From positions 1 to 64,000 of the forward strand of contig QHSL01000075.1 in NCBI GenBank assembly GCA_003220435.1: a stretch of 64,000 nt of DNA, in the 5' to 3' direction. The notes under the pieces were generated by a model. It worked only from the letters and a program-made list of their open reading frames with translations. It was not told the origin of the DNA and made no database searches. This document shows positions 1-8,782 of this stretch, one piece after another (the first letter of the stretch is position 1; each line of letters begins with the position of its first letter). The stretch is from Candidatus Rokuibacteriota bacterium (GTDB lineage Bacteria; Methylomirabilota; Methylomirabilia; Rokubacteriales; CSP1-6). A program made the translations under genes and the position numbers.

Positions 1-60
1 TGCCTGACCCACAACCTGCTCAAGCTCTTCCGAGTGCGGACGTGCCCACAACCAGCGTAG
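1..60 (+). mobile_element. C-terminal tail of a DDE transposase (partial, cut by window edge)
   Basis: Frame 1 reads C-L-T-H-N-L-L-K-L-F-R and stops at a TAG at 58-60. A T-H-N-L-L-K-L pattern close to the C-terminus is typical of DDE transposases of IS1182/IS5-like elements, where it forms the end of the last catalytic-domain helix. Only about 19 residues are inside the window, so the family assignment rests on this short motif. The following 115 bases up to the next gene contain no recognisable ORF and may include the right end of the element; no terminal inverted repeat can be tested without the left end. Confidence 0.5.
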
Positions 61-175
61 CCCCGCGGCCGTGATCTGCTTCGCCATGCCTCCACTCGTG
101 AGCGGGGTCGCGTGCATCCACGCAACCGGCCCGCTCCAACTCGCAATGACCATTAAGCCGACAGGCTCCTAGGCC

Positions 176-616
176 GTGCAGATCTCGGCGAAGGGCGAGT
201 ATGCGATCCAGGCGGTGCTCGACCTGGCCCTCCACCCGCAGCAGGGGCTCACGCCCATTCAGGAAATCGCGAAGCGCCAGGCGATCCCGCGGCGCTACCT
301 CGAGCAGGTCTTGCTCGCCCTGAAGCGCTCGGGGCTTCTCACGTCCAAGCGGGGATCGGCAGGCGGCTACCATCTCACGCGTCCGCCCGAGGAGATCACG
401 GTCGGCGACGTCCTCCGCGCCGTCGAGGGCACCGGCGCGTCGTTCGAGCCGCAACGCCGGGGTGGGCGGAGCACGAGCGAGCGACACGATCTCGCCGAGC
501 TGTGGGAGGAGATTTCGAGCGCGGTGTCGAAGGTGGTCGACCGGCTGACGTTCGGTGACCTGGCCGCCCGCGCCCTCGCGCGTCGGAGCGCGGCCCGTCC
601 GATGTACCACATATGA
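176..616 (+). CDS. Rrf2-family transcriptional regulator without cysteines
   Basis: This 146-residue protein has the Rrf2 layout: an N-terminal winged helix-turn-helix (about residues 11-60) and the family signature G-S-A-G-G-Y at 60-65, followed by the I-T-V-G-D-V-L dimerisation-helix start near 74-80. IscR and NsrR bind an Fe-S cluster through three cysteines near residues 90-105, but this protein contains no cysteine at all, so it cannot use that sensing mode. Cysteine-free Rrf2 proteins such as CymR of Bacillus control cysteine metabolism together with CysK. The start is GTG. The stop overlaps the next start (ATGA), which couples it to the cysteine synthase. A role as regulator of this sulfur operon is therefore likely but inferred. 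Confidence 0.85.
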   Translation: MQISAKGEYAIQAVLDLALHPQQGLTPIQEIAKRQAIPRRYLEQVLLALKRSGLLTSKRGSAGGYHLTRPPEEITVGDVLRAVEGTGASFEPQRRGGRSTSERHDLAELWEEISSAVSKVVDRLTFGDLAARALARRSAARPMYHI

Positions 617-1539
617 CGCCGCCGCCAATAAAGATCGCGAGCTCGGTGCTGGAGCTGGTGGGCCACACGCCGATGGTCCGGCTCAACCGCCTGCCCAAGG
701 CGGGCGGCGCGTCCGTCGTCGCGAAGCTCGAGTCGCTGAACCCCGGCGGGAGCGTCAAGGACCGTATCGCCGTCGCGATGCTCGACGACGCGGAGCGGCG
801 GGGCGTGCTCAAGGCCGGCTCGACGATCGTCGAGCCGACCAGCGGCAACACCGGCATCGGCCTGGCGATGGCGGCCGCGGTCAGAGGCTACCGGCTGATC
901 CTCACGATGCCCGACGACATGAGCGTCGAGCGCCAGCGCCTCCTGGCCCGGTTCGGGGCCGAGCTCCACCTGACGCCGGCGATCGAGGGGATGACGGGCG
1001 CCGTCCACGCGGCCCGCGAGCTGCTGCGAGAGCATCCGGACTATTTCATGCCGCAGCAGTTCGAGAACCCGGCGAACCCGGAGGCGCACCGGCGCACCAC
1101 CGCGCTCGAGATCCTGGACGCGGTCGGCGGCCGGCTCGACGCGTTCGTGGTCGGCGTCGGGACGGGCGGGACCCTGACCGGCGTCGGCGAGGTCCTCAAG
1201 GAGAAGATCCCGGCGCTGCGGGTGATCGCGGTCGAGCCCGCGACCTCGCCCGTGCTCTCCGGCGGCCGGGCGCGACCTCATGCGATCCAGGGGATCGGGG
1301 CGTCGTTCGTCCCAGGCGTCCTCAACCGGGCGATCATCGACCGGATCGTCCTGGTGCGCGACGAGGACGCGCTCGCGTGGTCGCGGCGGCTCGCGCGCGA
1401 AGAAGGCCTGCTGGTTGGCGTCTCGGCCGGCGCCGCCGCGTTCGCGGCGTGCCAGGTGGCCGCGGAGATGGCGTCCGGCCAGCTGGTCGTCACGGTCCTT
1501 CCCGACACCGGCGAGCGATACCTGAGCCCGGGAGGCTAG
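613..1539 (+). CDS. cysM: PLP-dependent cysteine synthase (CysK/CysM family)
   Basis: This 308-residue fold-type II PLP enzyme makes cysteine from an activated serine and a sulfide donor. The Schiff-base lysine is K49 in N-P-G-G-S-V-K-D-R. The substrate loop P-T-S-G-N-T-G lies at 75-81, and the phosphate-binding G-T-G-G-T loop lies near residue 180. The gene is followed directly by a ubiquitin-like sulfur carrier and a JAMM protease, the same trio as cysM-cysO-mec of Mycobacterium tuberculosis. There CysM uses O-phosphoserine and the thiocarboxylated carrier instead of free sulfide. That context favours CysM over CysK, although the acceptor substrate cannot be read from the sequence. Translation is probably coupled to the upstream regulator by a 4-base overlap. 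Confidence 0.9.
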   Translation: MTPPPIKIASSVLELVGHTPMVRLNRLPKAGGASVVAKLESLNPGGSVKDRIAVAMLDDAERRGVLKAGSTIVEPTSGNTGIGLAMAAAVRGYRLILTMPDDMSVERQRLLARFGAELHLTPAIEGMTGAVHAARELLREHPDYFMPQQFENPANPEAHRRTTALEILDAVGGRLDAFVVGVGTGGTLTGVGEVLKEKIPALRVIAVEPATSPVLSGGRARPHAIQGIGASFVPGVLNRAIIDRIVLVRDEDALAWSRRLAREEGLLVGVSAGAAAFAACQVAAEMASGQLVVTVLPDTGERYLSPGG

Positions 1540-1541
1540 GT

Positions 1542-1844
1542 GTGGGGGTGACGGTGTACATCCCGACGCCGTTCCGTCGGGCCACCAACAACCAGGATCG
1601 GGTCGAGCTCGCCGCGACCGACGTCAGTCGGCTGCTCGATCAGCTCGAGTCCTCGTACGACGGCCTGAAAGGTCTCATGCGCGACGAAGGAGGCGAGGTG
1701 CACCGTCACGTGAACATCTACGTGAACAGCGAGGCCATCGAGTCGCTTCAGGGAGTCCGGACGCCCCTCAAGGACGGCGACGAGGTCGCGATCATCCCCG
1801 CGCTCGCGGGCGGACGTCGCGCCCGGGCCATCGGCCGGCCATGA
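1542..1844 (+). CDS. MoaD/ThiS-like sulfur carrier protein with C-terminal extension (CysO-like)
   Basis: This 100-residue beta-grasp protein begins at GTG 1542, about 6 bases after a GGGAGG ribosome site at 1530-1535; GTG 1548 is a possible alternative. The C-terminal half carries the family pattern of a hydrophobic strand, K-D-G-D-E-V at 77-82 and a strand ending in A-G-G. The diglycine that must be exposed for thiocarboxylation is at G90-G91. It is not terminal: nine further residues, rich in arginine, follow. The gene lies between cysM and a JAMM protease with which it overlaps (ATGA), so trimming by that protease before activation is a reasonable inference, as known for QbsE/QbsD. No MoeB-like E1 enzyme is encoded nearby. 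Confidence 0.85.
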   Translation: MGVTVYIPTPFRRATNNQDRVELAATDVSRLLDQLESSYDGLKGLMRDEGGEVHRHVNIYVNSEAIESLQGVRTPLKDGDEVAIIPALAGGRRARAIGRP

Positions 1845-2380
1845 TCGTCACCGTGGAGGAGCTCGAGACGATCCGCCGGCAGGCGGTCGACGAATATCCG
1901 CGCGAATCGTGCGGCGTCGTTCTCACGCGCGGAAGAGCTCGGCGGCTGATCAAGTGCCGGAACATCCAGGATCAGCTGCACGCCAAGGATCCCCAGCGCC
2001 ATCCGCGCGACGCGCGAACGGCGTACTTCATCGACCCACAGGATCTGCTGCAGATCGGGCGCCTCGAGGGCGACGGTTTCGAGATTGCGGTGATCTATCA
2101 CTCCCACGTCGACGCGGGCGCCTATTTCTCGCCCACGGACAAGCAGCAGGCGCAGATCGGCGGCGAGCCGACGTATCCGGCCGCGACCTACATCGTGACG
2201 TCGGTCGTCGACGGGCGTGCCGAAGCCGTCGCCGGCTTCCGCTGGAACGCGGGCGAGCGGGACTTCACTGCGGTCGACGTCGGCGTCGACGGCTGGGCCT
2301 GGCACGAGCGAGTACTCTTCGCGGTCGGCCGACTCTGGGAGCAGCTGGGACTCGGCGCGCGAAGGGGAAGGAACGCCTGA
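1841..2380 (+). CDS. mec: JAMM/MPN+ zinc metalloprotease, Mec+-like
   Basis: The 179-residue protein shows the complete JAMM zinc site: E22 in E-S-C-G, H87-S-H89, and S97-P-T-D100, giving the canonical H-x-H-x7-S-x2-D spacing. In mycobacteria the homologue Mec+ releases cysteine from the CysO-cysteine adduct; in other bacteria related proteases trim the sulfur-carrier C-terminus. Both roles are plausible here because the neighbouring carrier has a tail after its GG. The last 30 residues beyond the catalytic core are helical and not conserved in an obvious way. It overlaps the carrier by 4 bases and hemL by 1 base (TGATG), so it belongs to the same transcript. Confidence 0.88.
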   Translation: MIVTVEELETIRRQAVDEYPRESCGVVLTRGRARRLIKCRNIQDQLHAKDPQRHPRDARTAYFIDPQDLLQIGRLEGDGFEIAVIYHSHVDAGAYFSPTDKQQAQIGGEPTYPAATYIVTSVVDGRAEAVAGFRWNAGERDFTAVDVGVDGWAWHERVLFAVGRLWEQLGLGARRGRNA

Positions 2381-3657
2381 TGCGAGACTCGAAGAGCCTG
2401 TTCGAAGCGGCCTGCCGGATGATTCCCGGGGGCGTCAACAGCCCGGTCCGCGCGTTCCGCGGCGTCGGCGGCGAGCCGTTCTTCGTCGCGCGCGGCGAGG
2501 GCGCCCGGATCTGGGACGTCGACGGCCGGTCCTATCTGGACTTCCTCGGCTCCTGGGGTCCCCTGATCCTTGGCCACGCGGCGCCGCCGGTCGTCGCGGC
2601 CGTCATCGAAGCGGCGGCGCGGGGCACGAGCTACGGCGCGCCCACTCCGCTCGAGGTCGAGATGGCCGAAGCGATCACCGCGGCCTACCCGTCGATCGAC
2701 CTCGTGCGACTGGTCAGCTCGGGGACCGAGGCCGCGCTGAGCGCGATCCGCGTGGCGCGCGGCGCGACCGGCCGCCAGCTGTTGCTGAAGTTCGACGGCT
2801 GCTATCACGGCCACTCCGACAGCCTCCTGGTGAAGGCCGGCTCCGGCGGCGCGACATTCTCCATCCCCGACAGCGCCGGGGTGCCGGCCCCGCTGGCGCA
2901 GCTCACGCTGACGGCGGCGTTCAATGATCTCGACGGCGTGCGGGCCATCTTCCGCGAGCGCGGGCGCGAGATCGCCGCGGTGATCGTCGAGCCTGTGGCG
3001 GGCAACATGGGCGTCGTGCCGCCGCGTCCCGGATTCCTCGAAGGGTTGCGCGAGCTGACGCGGGCTCACGACGCGGTCCTCATCTTCGACGAGGTGATCA
3101 CGGGGTTCCGCATCGGCTACGGCGGCGCGCAGGCGCTCTACGGCGTTCAGCCCGACCTCACGTGCCTCGGTAAGATCATCGGGGGCGGGCTCCCGGTTGG
3201 CGCCTATGGTGGATCGCGACGCCTGATGAACCACGTCGCGCCGCTCGGCGCCGTGTATCAGGCGGGCACGCTGTCGGGCAACCCGCTCGCGGTCGCCGCG
3301 GGCCTGGCGACGCTGGCGCGGCTCCGCGAGGGGGACGTCTACCGCCGGCTCGAGGCCCTGGGCAGCGAGCTCGAGCGCGGGCTGCGCAGCGCCGCCGCTG
3401 CGGCGGGCGTGCCGCTGACGGTCAACCGGGTCGGGTCGATGCTCACGGCCTTCTTCTGCGACGGCGCGGTGACCGACTACGCCTCGGCCAAGCGCGCCGA
3501 CACCAAGCGCTACGCGCGCTACTTCCACGCGATGCTCGAACGCGGCGTGTTTCTGGCGCCCTCCCAGTTCGAGGCGGCCTTCGTCTCGCTCGCCCACACC
3601 GACGCGGACATCGCGCTGGCCGCGCGCGCCGCGTCCGAGGCATTCGCCGCCGCCTGA
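2380..3657 (+). CDS. hemL: Glutamate-1-semialdehyde 2,1-aminomutase
   Basis: The 425-residue product is full length for GSA aminomutase, which converts glutamate-1-semialdehyde to 5-aminolevulinate in the C5 route to tetrapyrroles. The start has the family hallmark [12 protein letters not shown] (15-26). The PLP lysine is K265 in the [14 protein letters not shown] motif, and the pyridine-ring aspartate is D237 in F-D-E-V. ATG 2380 overlaps the stop of the protease gene. Heme supply suits the multiheme cytochrome operon immediately downstream, although a hairpin and a promoter separate the two units. Confidence 0.96.
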   Translation: MRDSKSLFEAACRMIPGGVNSPVRAFRGVGGEPFFVARGEGARIWDVDGRSYLDFLGSWGPLILGHAAPPVVAAVIEAAARGTSYGAPTPLEVEMAEAITAAYPSIDLVRLVSSGTEAALSAIRVARGATGRQLLLKFDGCYHGHSDSLLVKAGSGGATFSIPDSAGVPAPLAQLTLTAAFNDLDGVRAIFRERGREIAAVIVEPVAGNMGVVPPRPGFLEGLRELTRAHDAVLIFDEVITGFRIGYGGAQALYGVQPDLTCLGKIIGGGLPVGAYGGSRRLMNHVAPLGAVYQAGTLSGNPLAVAAGLATLARLREGDVYRRLEALGSELERGLRSAAAAAGVPLTVNRVGSMLTAFFCDGAVTDYASAKRADTKRYARYFHAMLERGVFLAPSQFEAAFVSLAHTDADIALAARAASEAFAAA

Positions 3658-3667
3658 TCCGCAGCAT

Positions 3668-3714
3668 CGCGCTTCCCGGCAGGGTCTTGCGTACCTTCAG
3701 GGCCGGGAAGCGCG
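3668..3714 (+). terminator. Strong hairpin after hemL, probable terminator
   Basis: A perfect 13-bp inverted repeat (arms 3668-3680 and 3702-3714, each beginning or ending CGCG) encloses a 21-base loop, 11 bases after the hemL stop. There is no T tract, so this is either a Rho-assisted or RNA-stabilising hairpin. Confidence 0.5.
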
Positions 3715-3730
3715 CGAATAGGCGAATAGA

Positions 3731-3760
3731 TTGACGGCCGCGTGGAGCGCGTGATAGGGT
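3731..3760 (+). promoter_or_regulatory. Candidate sigma-70 type promoter of the act operon
   Basis: TTGACG at 3731-3736 is followed after 18 bases by TAGGGT at 3755-3760. A GGAGGG ribosome site (about 3783) and the actA ATG at 3803 follow. The -10 box is a weak match. Confidence 0.4.
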
Positions 3761-3802
3761 TCACAAGCATCGTTCATTCCCTCGGAGGGCGATCGACTGT
3801 CG

Positions 3803-4396
3803 ATGAGCGGCAAGGCAGCCGTGGGTGCACTCGGCGTGGTGCTCCTCGCGGTTCTGATCTTCCTGGCGATCTCATCGTGGAGTCGGCAATCGTCAGCCGC
3901 CGCCGCGAAGGCCTCCGTGCAGCCGATCAACTTCCCGCACAGCGTGCACGTCGGGACGTACAAGATGGAGTGTCAGTACTGTCACAGCGAAGCCCGTCGC
4001 TCGGAGTACGCGGGGCTCCCGTCGGTGGAACGCTGCATGGGCTGTCACAAGATCGCTGGCGCCGACAAGCCAGAGATCAAGAAGCTCGCCGGGTACCTCG
4101 CGGACAAGAAGCCGATCCCGTGGGTGCGCGTCAACAAGTTGCCCGAGTTCACGTACTTTCCGCACAAGGCGCACATCCGCGCGAGCCTCAAGTGCCAGAC
4201 CTGTCACGGGCCGGTCGAGACCATGACGACGTTCGGCGCCACGACGGGGCCGCGTCTGACCAACGACCTCCTGTACCTCGTCGGCCTCAAGCCCGGCCCG
4301 CCGCCGCTCTCGATGGGCTGGTGCATCGACTGTCACCGTGAGCAGAACGTGGCCGGCAAGCAGGCTCCACTCGACTGCGTGACCTGCCACCATTGA
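3803..4396 (+). CDS. actA: Alternative complex III pentaheme cytochrome c subunit ActA
   Basis: The 197-residue protein has one N-terminal membrane anchor (about 6-25) and five C-x2-C-H heme c sites at C57-H61, C78-H82, C131-H135, C174-H178 and C192-H196. That count and the length match ActA, the multiheme electron-output subunit of alternative complex III, a quinol:electron-carrier oxidoreductase that replaces cytochrome bc1. The mature domain faces the periplasm. It is the first gene of a complete actABCDEF cluster. The 140-base space before actB shows no ORF of note. Identification is firm from heme count plus gene order. Confidence 0.93.
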   Translation: MSGKAAVGALGVVLLAVLIFLAISSWSRQSSAAAAKASVQPINFPHSVHVGTYKMECQYCHSEARRSEYAGLPSVERCMGCHKIAGADKPEIKKLAGYLADKKPIPWVRVNKLPEFTYFPHKAHIRASLKCQTCHGPVETMTTFGATTGPRLTNDLLYLVGLKPGPPPLSMGWCIDCHREQNVAGKQAPLDCVTCHH

Positions 4397-4536
4397 GAAA
4401 CCAGAGTCCGCCACGAACGACCGGAATGGTGAATCGGCGGTCAGGTGTCGCCGTGTGCGCCTGGATCGCTGAATCGGAGCCACATGTGTCTATCACTCGC
4501 GACCTGCGGTTCGATCCGGCCTCGAGCACTCGATAA

Positions 4537-7437
4537 ATGAACCGACGCGACTTCTTCAAGATCGTGACGGCGTCTGGAGCGGCCGCGGCGAGCGGCGGCT
4601 GCCAGCAGGCCACCGAGACCATTCTTCCGCTCGTGGTCCCCAACGAGCAGATCGTGCCCGGGGTCGCCTCGTGGTTTGCCACGGTGTGCCGCGAGTGCCC
4701 CGCGGGCTGCGGTGTGATCGCGCGCAACCGCGAAGGGCGCGTGGTGAAGCTCGAGGGCAATCCGGACCACCCAGTCAACGAGGGCGCGCTGTGCCTGCGC
4801 GGGCAGGCCGCGCTCCAGGGCCTCTACCATCCCGACCGGTTTGCCGGCCCAAGCGTTCGGGAGGGCAGCGGCGCCGCCAAGCCCGTCCTGTGGGAGGCAG
4901 CCGAGAAGCTCGTCGTCGAGCGTATCGGCGCGCTCCGCTCGGCCGGGAAGGGGCGGGCGATCGCCGTCGTGTCCCAGCTCGAGACCGGGAGCCTCGGCGC
5001 GCTGCTCGATCGCTGGACTCAGTCGCTCGGCGCGCGCCCGCGGGTGACCCTGGAGCCCTTCGGCTACGAGTCGATCCGCGCCGCGAACAGGATTACGTTC
5101 AACCGCGACGCGATCCCGCACTACGCGTTCGAGGACGCGGAAGTCGTTCTTTCGTTCGGCGCCGACTTCGTCGAGACGTGGCTGTCGAACGTCAATTACA
5201 CGCGCGCGTTCACCCGGATGCACTCGTTCCGCGACGGGCGTACCGGAACGTTCATCCACGTGGAGCCTCGGCAGTCGCTGACAGCGGCGAACGCGGACGA
5301 GTGGGTTCGGAACGCTCCCGGGACGGAGGCGCTGCTCGCCCTCGCCATCCTCCGCGTGATGGTGGACGAGGGCGCGGCGGACCGGCGCTTCGCCGAGGCG
5401 GTGGCCCAGGTCGACCTCAAGCGCGCCGCCGAGGAGAGCGGGGTCGGCCTCCCGACGATCAAGCACCTCGCGAAGGTCTTCGCCCACGCCAAGCCCGGGC
5501 TCGCGATCGGCGGCGGTGTGGCCGTCACCGGCTCCAACGCGACGCAGACCCAGGTCGCCATCAACCTCCTGAACGCGGCGGCCGGCAACGTCGGCAAGAC
5601 CGTGCGCTTCGGTGCCGACTCGGCGTACGGCAAAGTCACGCCGCACTCCGAGGTCGCGGCGCTGGCGCGCGCGATGGCCGCCGGCGAGGTCGAGCTGCTG
5701 CTGATCGGACCAGGCGTCGATCCCGCCTTCACGCTGCCGTCGGGCCTCAAGTTTGCCGACGCGCTCCGCAAGGTGGGGCTCGTCGTCAGCTTCTCGAACC
5801 TACCGGATCAGACCACCGAGCTGGCCCACGTGAGCCTACCCGACACGCACTGGCTGGAGTCGTGGGGCGACTACGCGCCGCGGGAGGGCGTGCTCGGCTT
5901 TCTGCAGCCGACGATGGCGCCCATCCGCGACTCGCGGCCGATGGGCGACACGCTGCTCCGTATCGGGCGCGCCGCGCTCGGGGCCGAGGAAGGCAAGGGA
6001 CCGCTCCCGTGGCCGACCTTCGAGCAATACCTGAAGGCGGCGTGGGAGCCGCTGGTCAAGGGGCAGCTCGAAGCCGCGCTTCGGCGCGGCGGCCTCTTCG
6101 GGGACGTGGCTCCCGTCGGGGTCACCGCGAAGGTCACCGCCGCTGAGCCGGGGCCGGCGAAGCTCGAGGGCGACGCCGGCGGGCTAACCCTCCTCGCGTA
6201 CCCGTCGCTCCGGTTCTACGACGGCCGTAGCGCGATGAGCTCCTGGCTCCAGGAATCGCCCGACAGCATCACGCAGGCGGTCTGGGACGCATGGGTCGAG
6301 GTCCCGGCGGAGACGGCCCAGAAGCTCGGCGTGGTGCAGGGCGACCTGCTCGCCGTGAAGTCGCCGCACGGGAGTCTCGAGCTCCCGGCGTACATCTCGC
6401 CGACGCTCCATCCCTCGGCGGTCGCCATTCCGATCGGCCACCGCTACGCGCCCTATCAGCGCACACGGTACGTCGCCGCCGACGGGCGCTCGCTCAACCC
6501 GATGACGCTGCTGCCGGCGGCGTCCGACGCGACCTCGGGCGCGCTCGCGTTCATGACCGTGAAAGTCACGCTCACGAAGCTCGGCGCCCGCCGTCCGCTG
6601 GCGGTGCTCCAGGCGACCCACGACCAGGATGATCGCGAGCTGGCGCGCCACGTGGACCTCCGCGCCGCTCGCGAGCAGGCGCTGCGTGGCAAGGGACCGG
6701 GCGAAGCGCACGTCACCATGTACGACAACCAGAAGTACCCCGGCTATCGCTGGGGCATGGCGATCGACGTCGACGCGTGCGTGGGCTGCCAGGCGTGCGT
6801 CGTCGCCTGCCAGGCCGAGAACAACGTGCCGGTGGTCGGCAAGCCGGCCGCCGCCTACGGCCGCCAGCTCCATTGGCTGCGCCTCGAGCGTTGGGCGGAG
6901 GGAAGCGCCGCGCATCCCCAGAACTTGTTCCTACCCATGCTCTGCCAACACTGCGAGGTCGCGCCGTGCGAGCCGGTGTGCCCGGTGTACGCGGCGTATC
7001 GGACGGACGAGGGGCTCAACGGTCAGGTCTACAACCGGTGCGTGGGCACGCGGTACTGCGGCAACAACTGCCCGTACCACGTGCGCCGCTTCAACTGGTT
7101 CCAGTACGAGTTCCCGGCCCCGCTCGAGGTCCAGCTGAACCCCGACGTCACGGTCCGCCAGCTCGGCGTCATGGAGAAATGCACGATGTGCATCCAGCGC
7201 ATCGTGGCCGGCAAGGACCGTGCGCGCGACGAGAAGCGCGTCGTGCGTGACGGCGACATCGTGCCGGCGTGCCAGCAGACGTGCCCGACCCAGGCGATCA
7301 CGTTCGGCAACCTCAAGGACGACGCGAGCGAGGCGGCCAAGCTGGCCCGCTCTCCGCGCGCGTACCACGTGCTCGACGAGATCGGCACACGGCCGTCGGT
7401 CACGTACCTCAAGAAGGTCGTCCGGGGGCACGCGTGA
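4537..7437 (+). CDS. actB: Alternative complex III molybdopterin-like/iron-sulfur fusion subunit ActB
   Basis: The 966-residue product fuses a molybdopterin-oxidoreductase-like domain (about 40-700) to a ferredoxin-like domain (from about 720). The N-terminus N-R-R-D-F-F-K is a twin-arginine export signal, and a C at 22 after A-S-G-G could be a lipobox. Four cysteines C51, C54, C58 and C86 match the N-terminal [4Fe-4S] motif of the molybdopterin family. The C-terminal part, starting at C748, has four cysteine clusters of the type that bind three [4Fe-4S] and one [3Fe-4S] centres. In known ActB proteins no molybdenum cofactor is bound. It passes electrons from the quinol site in ActC towards ActA/ActE. 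Confidence 0.95.
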   Translation: MNRRDFFKIVTASGAAAASGGCQQATETILPLVVPNEQIVPGVASWFATVCRECPAGCGVIARNREGRVVKLEGNPDHPVNEGALCLRGQAALQGLYHPDRFAGPSVREGSGAAKPVLWEAAEKLVVERIGALRSAGKGRAIAVVSQLETGSLGALLDRWTQSLGARPRVTLEPFGYESIRAANRITFNRDAIPHYAFEDAEVVLSFGADFVETWLSNVNYTRAFTRMHSFRDGRTGTFIHVEPRQSLTAANADEWVRNAPGTEALLALAILRVMVDEGAADRRFAEAVAQVDLKRAAEESGVGLPTIKHLAKVFAHAKPGLAIGGGVAVTGSNATQTQVAINLLNAAAGNVGKTVRFGADSAYGKVTPHSEVAALARAMAAGEVELLLIGPGVDPAFTLPSGLKFADALRKVGLVVSFSNLPDQTTELAHVSLPDTHWLESWGDYAPREGVLGFLQPTMAPIRDSRPMGDTLLRIGRAALGAEEGKGPLPWPTFEQYLKAAWEPLVKGQLEAALRRGGLFGDVAPVGVTAKVTAAEPGPAKLEGDAGGLTLLAYPSLRFYDGRSAMSSWLQESPDSITQAVWDAWVEVPAETAQKLGVVQGDLLAVKSPHGSLELPAYISPTLHPSAVAIPIGHRYAPYQRTRYVAADGRSLNPMTLLPAASDATSGALAFMTVKVTLTKLGARRPLAVLQATHDQDDRELARHVDLRAAREQALRGKGPGEAHVTMYDNQKYPGYRWGMAIDVDACVGCQACVVACQAENNVPVVGKPAAAYGRQLHWLRLERWAEGSAAHPQNLFLPMLCQHCEVAPCEPVCPVYAAYRTDEGLNGQVYNRCVGTRYCGNNCPYHVRRFNWFQYEFPAPLEVQLNPDVTVRQLGVMEKCTMCIQRIVAGKDRARDEKRVVRDGDIVPACQQTCPTQAITFGNLKDDASEAAKLARSPRAYHVLDEIGTRPSVTYLKKVVRGHA

Positions 7438-7441
7438 GCCG

Positions 7442-8782
7442 ATGAGCGACTCCCGGACCACGACCCCCACGTTCGCCGACGTCAACCGCGACGTCCTCCG
7501 GACGCTGAACCCGCCGGGGAACCTCTACTTCGCCTGGATGTGCGTGGTGGCGCTCGGGCTGGCGGGGTTCTTCTTCGCCTGGGCCGGCCAGGTGTGGTGG
7601 GGGATGGGCATGGCCGGCAAGCGCGTGCCCCAGATGTGGGCGATGTACATCACCACGTTCGTGTTCTGGATCGGTATCGGCCACGCCGGCACCCTGATCT
7701 CGGCGATCCTCTATCTCTTCCGCGCGCGCTGGCGCACGTCGATCTATCGGGCCGCCGAGGCGATGACGATCTTCGCGGTCATGACCGCCGGCCTGTTTCC
7801 GCTGATCCACGCCGGGCGCATGTGGTTCGCGTACTTCCTGCTGCCGTACCCGAACCAGCGCTCGCTCTGGCCGAACTTCCGCTCGCCGTTGGTGTGGGAC
7901 GTGTTCGCGATCTCCACGTACCTCTCCATCAGCACCGTGTTCTTCATCGTCGGCCTCGTGCCGGACATCGCCGCGCTGCGGGACGCCTCGACCGGCTGGC
8001 GGCGCCGCATCTTCGCGATGCTGGCGCTCGGCTGGGAGGGCTCGGACTCGCAGTGGCGCCACTACCGCCGCGCCTACGGCCTGCTGGCGTCCCTGGCGAC
8101 GCCGCTGGTCCTGTCGGTCCACAGCGTCGTGTCCTGGGACTTCGCCATGGCCCTCGTCCCCGGGTGGCACTCGACACTGTTCGCCCCGTTCTTCGTCGAC
8201 GGCGCGATCTTCTCGGGGTTTGCGATGGTGCTGGTGCTGGTCCTGCCCATGCGCCACTTCTTCGGGCTGCACGCCTATATCCAGGAGAAGCATCTCGACG
8301 CGATGGGCAAGCTCATCCTGGTCACCGGCCTCGTCCTGACCTACTTCTACCTGTGCGAGATCTTCACTTCCCTCTACAGCGGCGAGCACATCGAGAAGGC
8401 GTCGCTCTTCTGGAAGGTGACGCAGACGTACGCGTGGGCGCTGTGGACCATGTACTTCTGCAACTGCATCGCGCCGCTGGTCCTGTTCTGGCGGAAGGCG
8501 CGGACGAGCCCGGTGGCGCTCTACGTCGTGTCGATCCTGGTGCTGATCGGGATGTGGTTCGAGCGCTTCAACATCATCGTCCCGTCGCTGGGCCACGACT
8601 TCTACCCGTATACGTGGGGCATCTACTATCCGAGCCCGACCGACACGGCGATCGTGCTGGGGAGCTTCGCCTTCTTCCTCCTGCTGTTCCTGGGGTTCAT
8701 CAAGCTGATGCCGTCGCTCTCGATCGTCGAGGTCAAGGAGACGATCCCGCCGCCGATGCGGGACGGCAGCCATGCCCACTGA
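7442..8782 (+). CDS. actC: Alternative complex III NrfD-like membrane subunit ActC
   Basis: The 446-residue protein is almost entirely hydrophobic, with about ten predicted transmembrane helices, and belongs to the NrfD/PsrC family. In ActC the quinol oxidation site sits next to the ActB [3Fe-4S] centre. ATG 7442 lies four bases after the actB stop. The C-terminus ends in a short charged cytoplasmic tail that overlaps actD by 11 bases. Length and position second to ActB agree with the solved complexes of Rhodothermus and Flavobacterium (family knowledge). Confidence 0.94.
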   Translation: MSDSRTTTPTFADVNRDVLRTLNPPGNLYFAWMCVVALGLAGFFFAWAGQVWWGMGMAGKRVPQMWAMYITTFVFWIGIGHAGTLISAILYLFRARWRTSIYRAAEAMTIFAVMTAGLFPLIHAGRMWFAYFLLPYPNQRSLWPNFRSPLVWDVFAISTYLSISTVFFIVGLVPDIAALRDASTGWRRRIFAMLALGWEGSDSQWRHYRRAYGLLASLATPLVLSVHSVVSWDFAMALVPGWHSTLFAPFFVDGAIFSGFAMVLVLVLPMRHFFGLHAYIQEKHLDAMGKLILVTGLVLTYFYLCEIFTSLYSGEHIEKASLFWKVTQTYAWALWTMYFCNCIAPLVLFWRKARTSPVALYVVSILVLIGMWFERFNIIVPSLGHDFYPYTWGIYYPSPTDTAIVLGSFAFFLLLFLGFIKLMPSLSIVEVKETIPPPMRDGSHAH

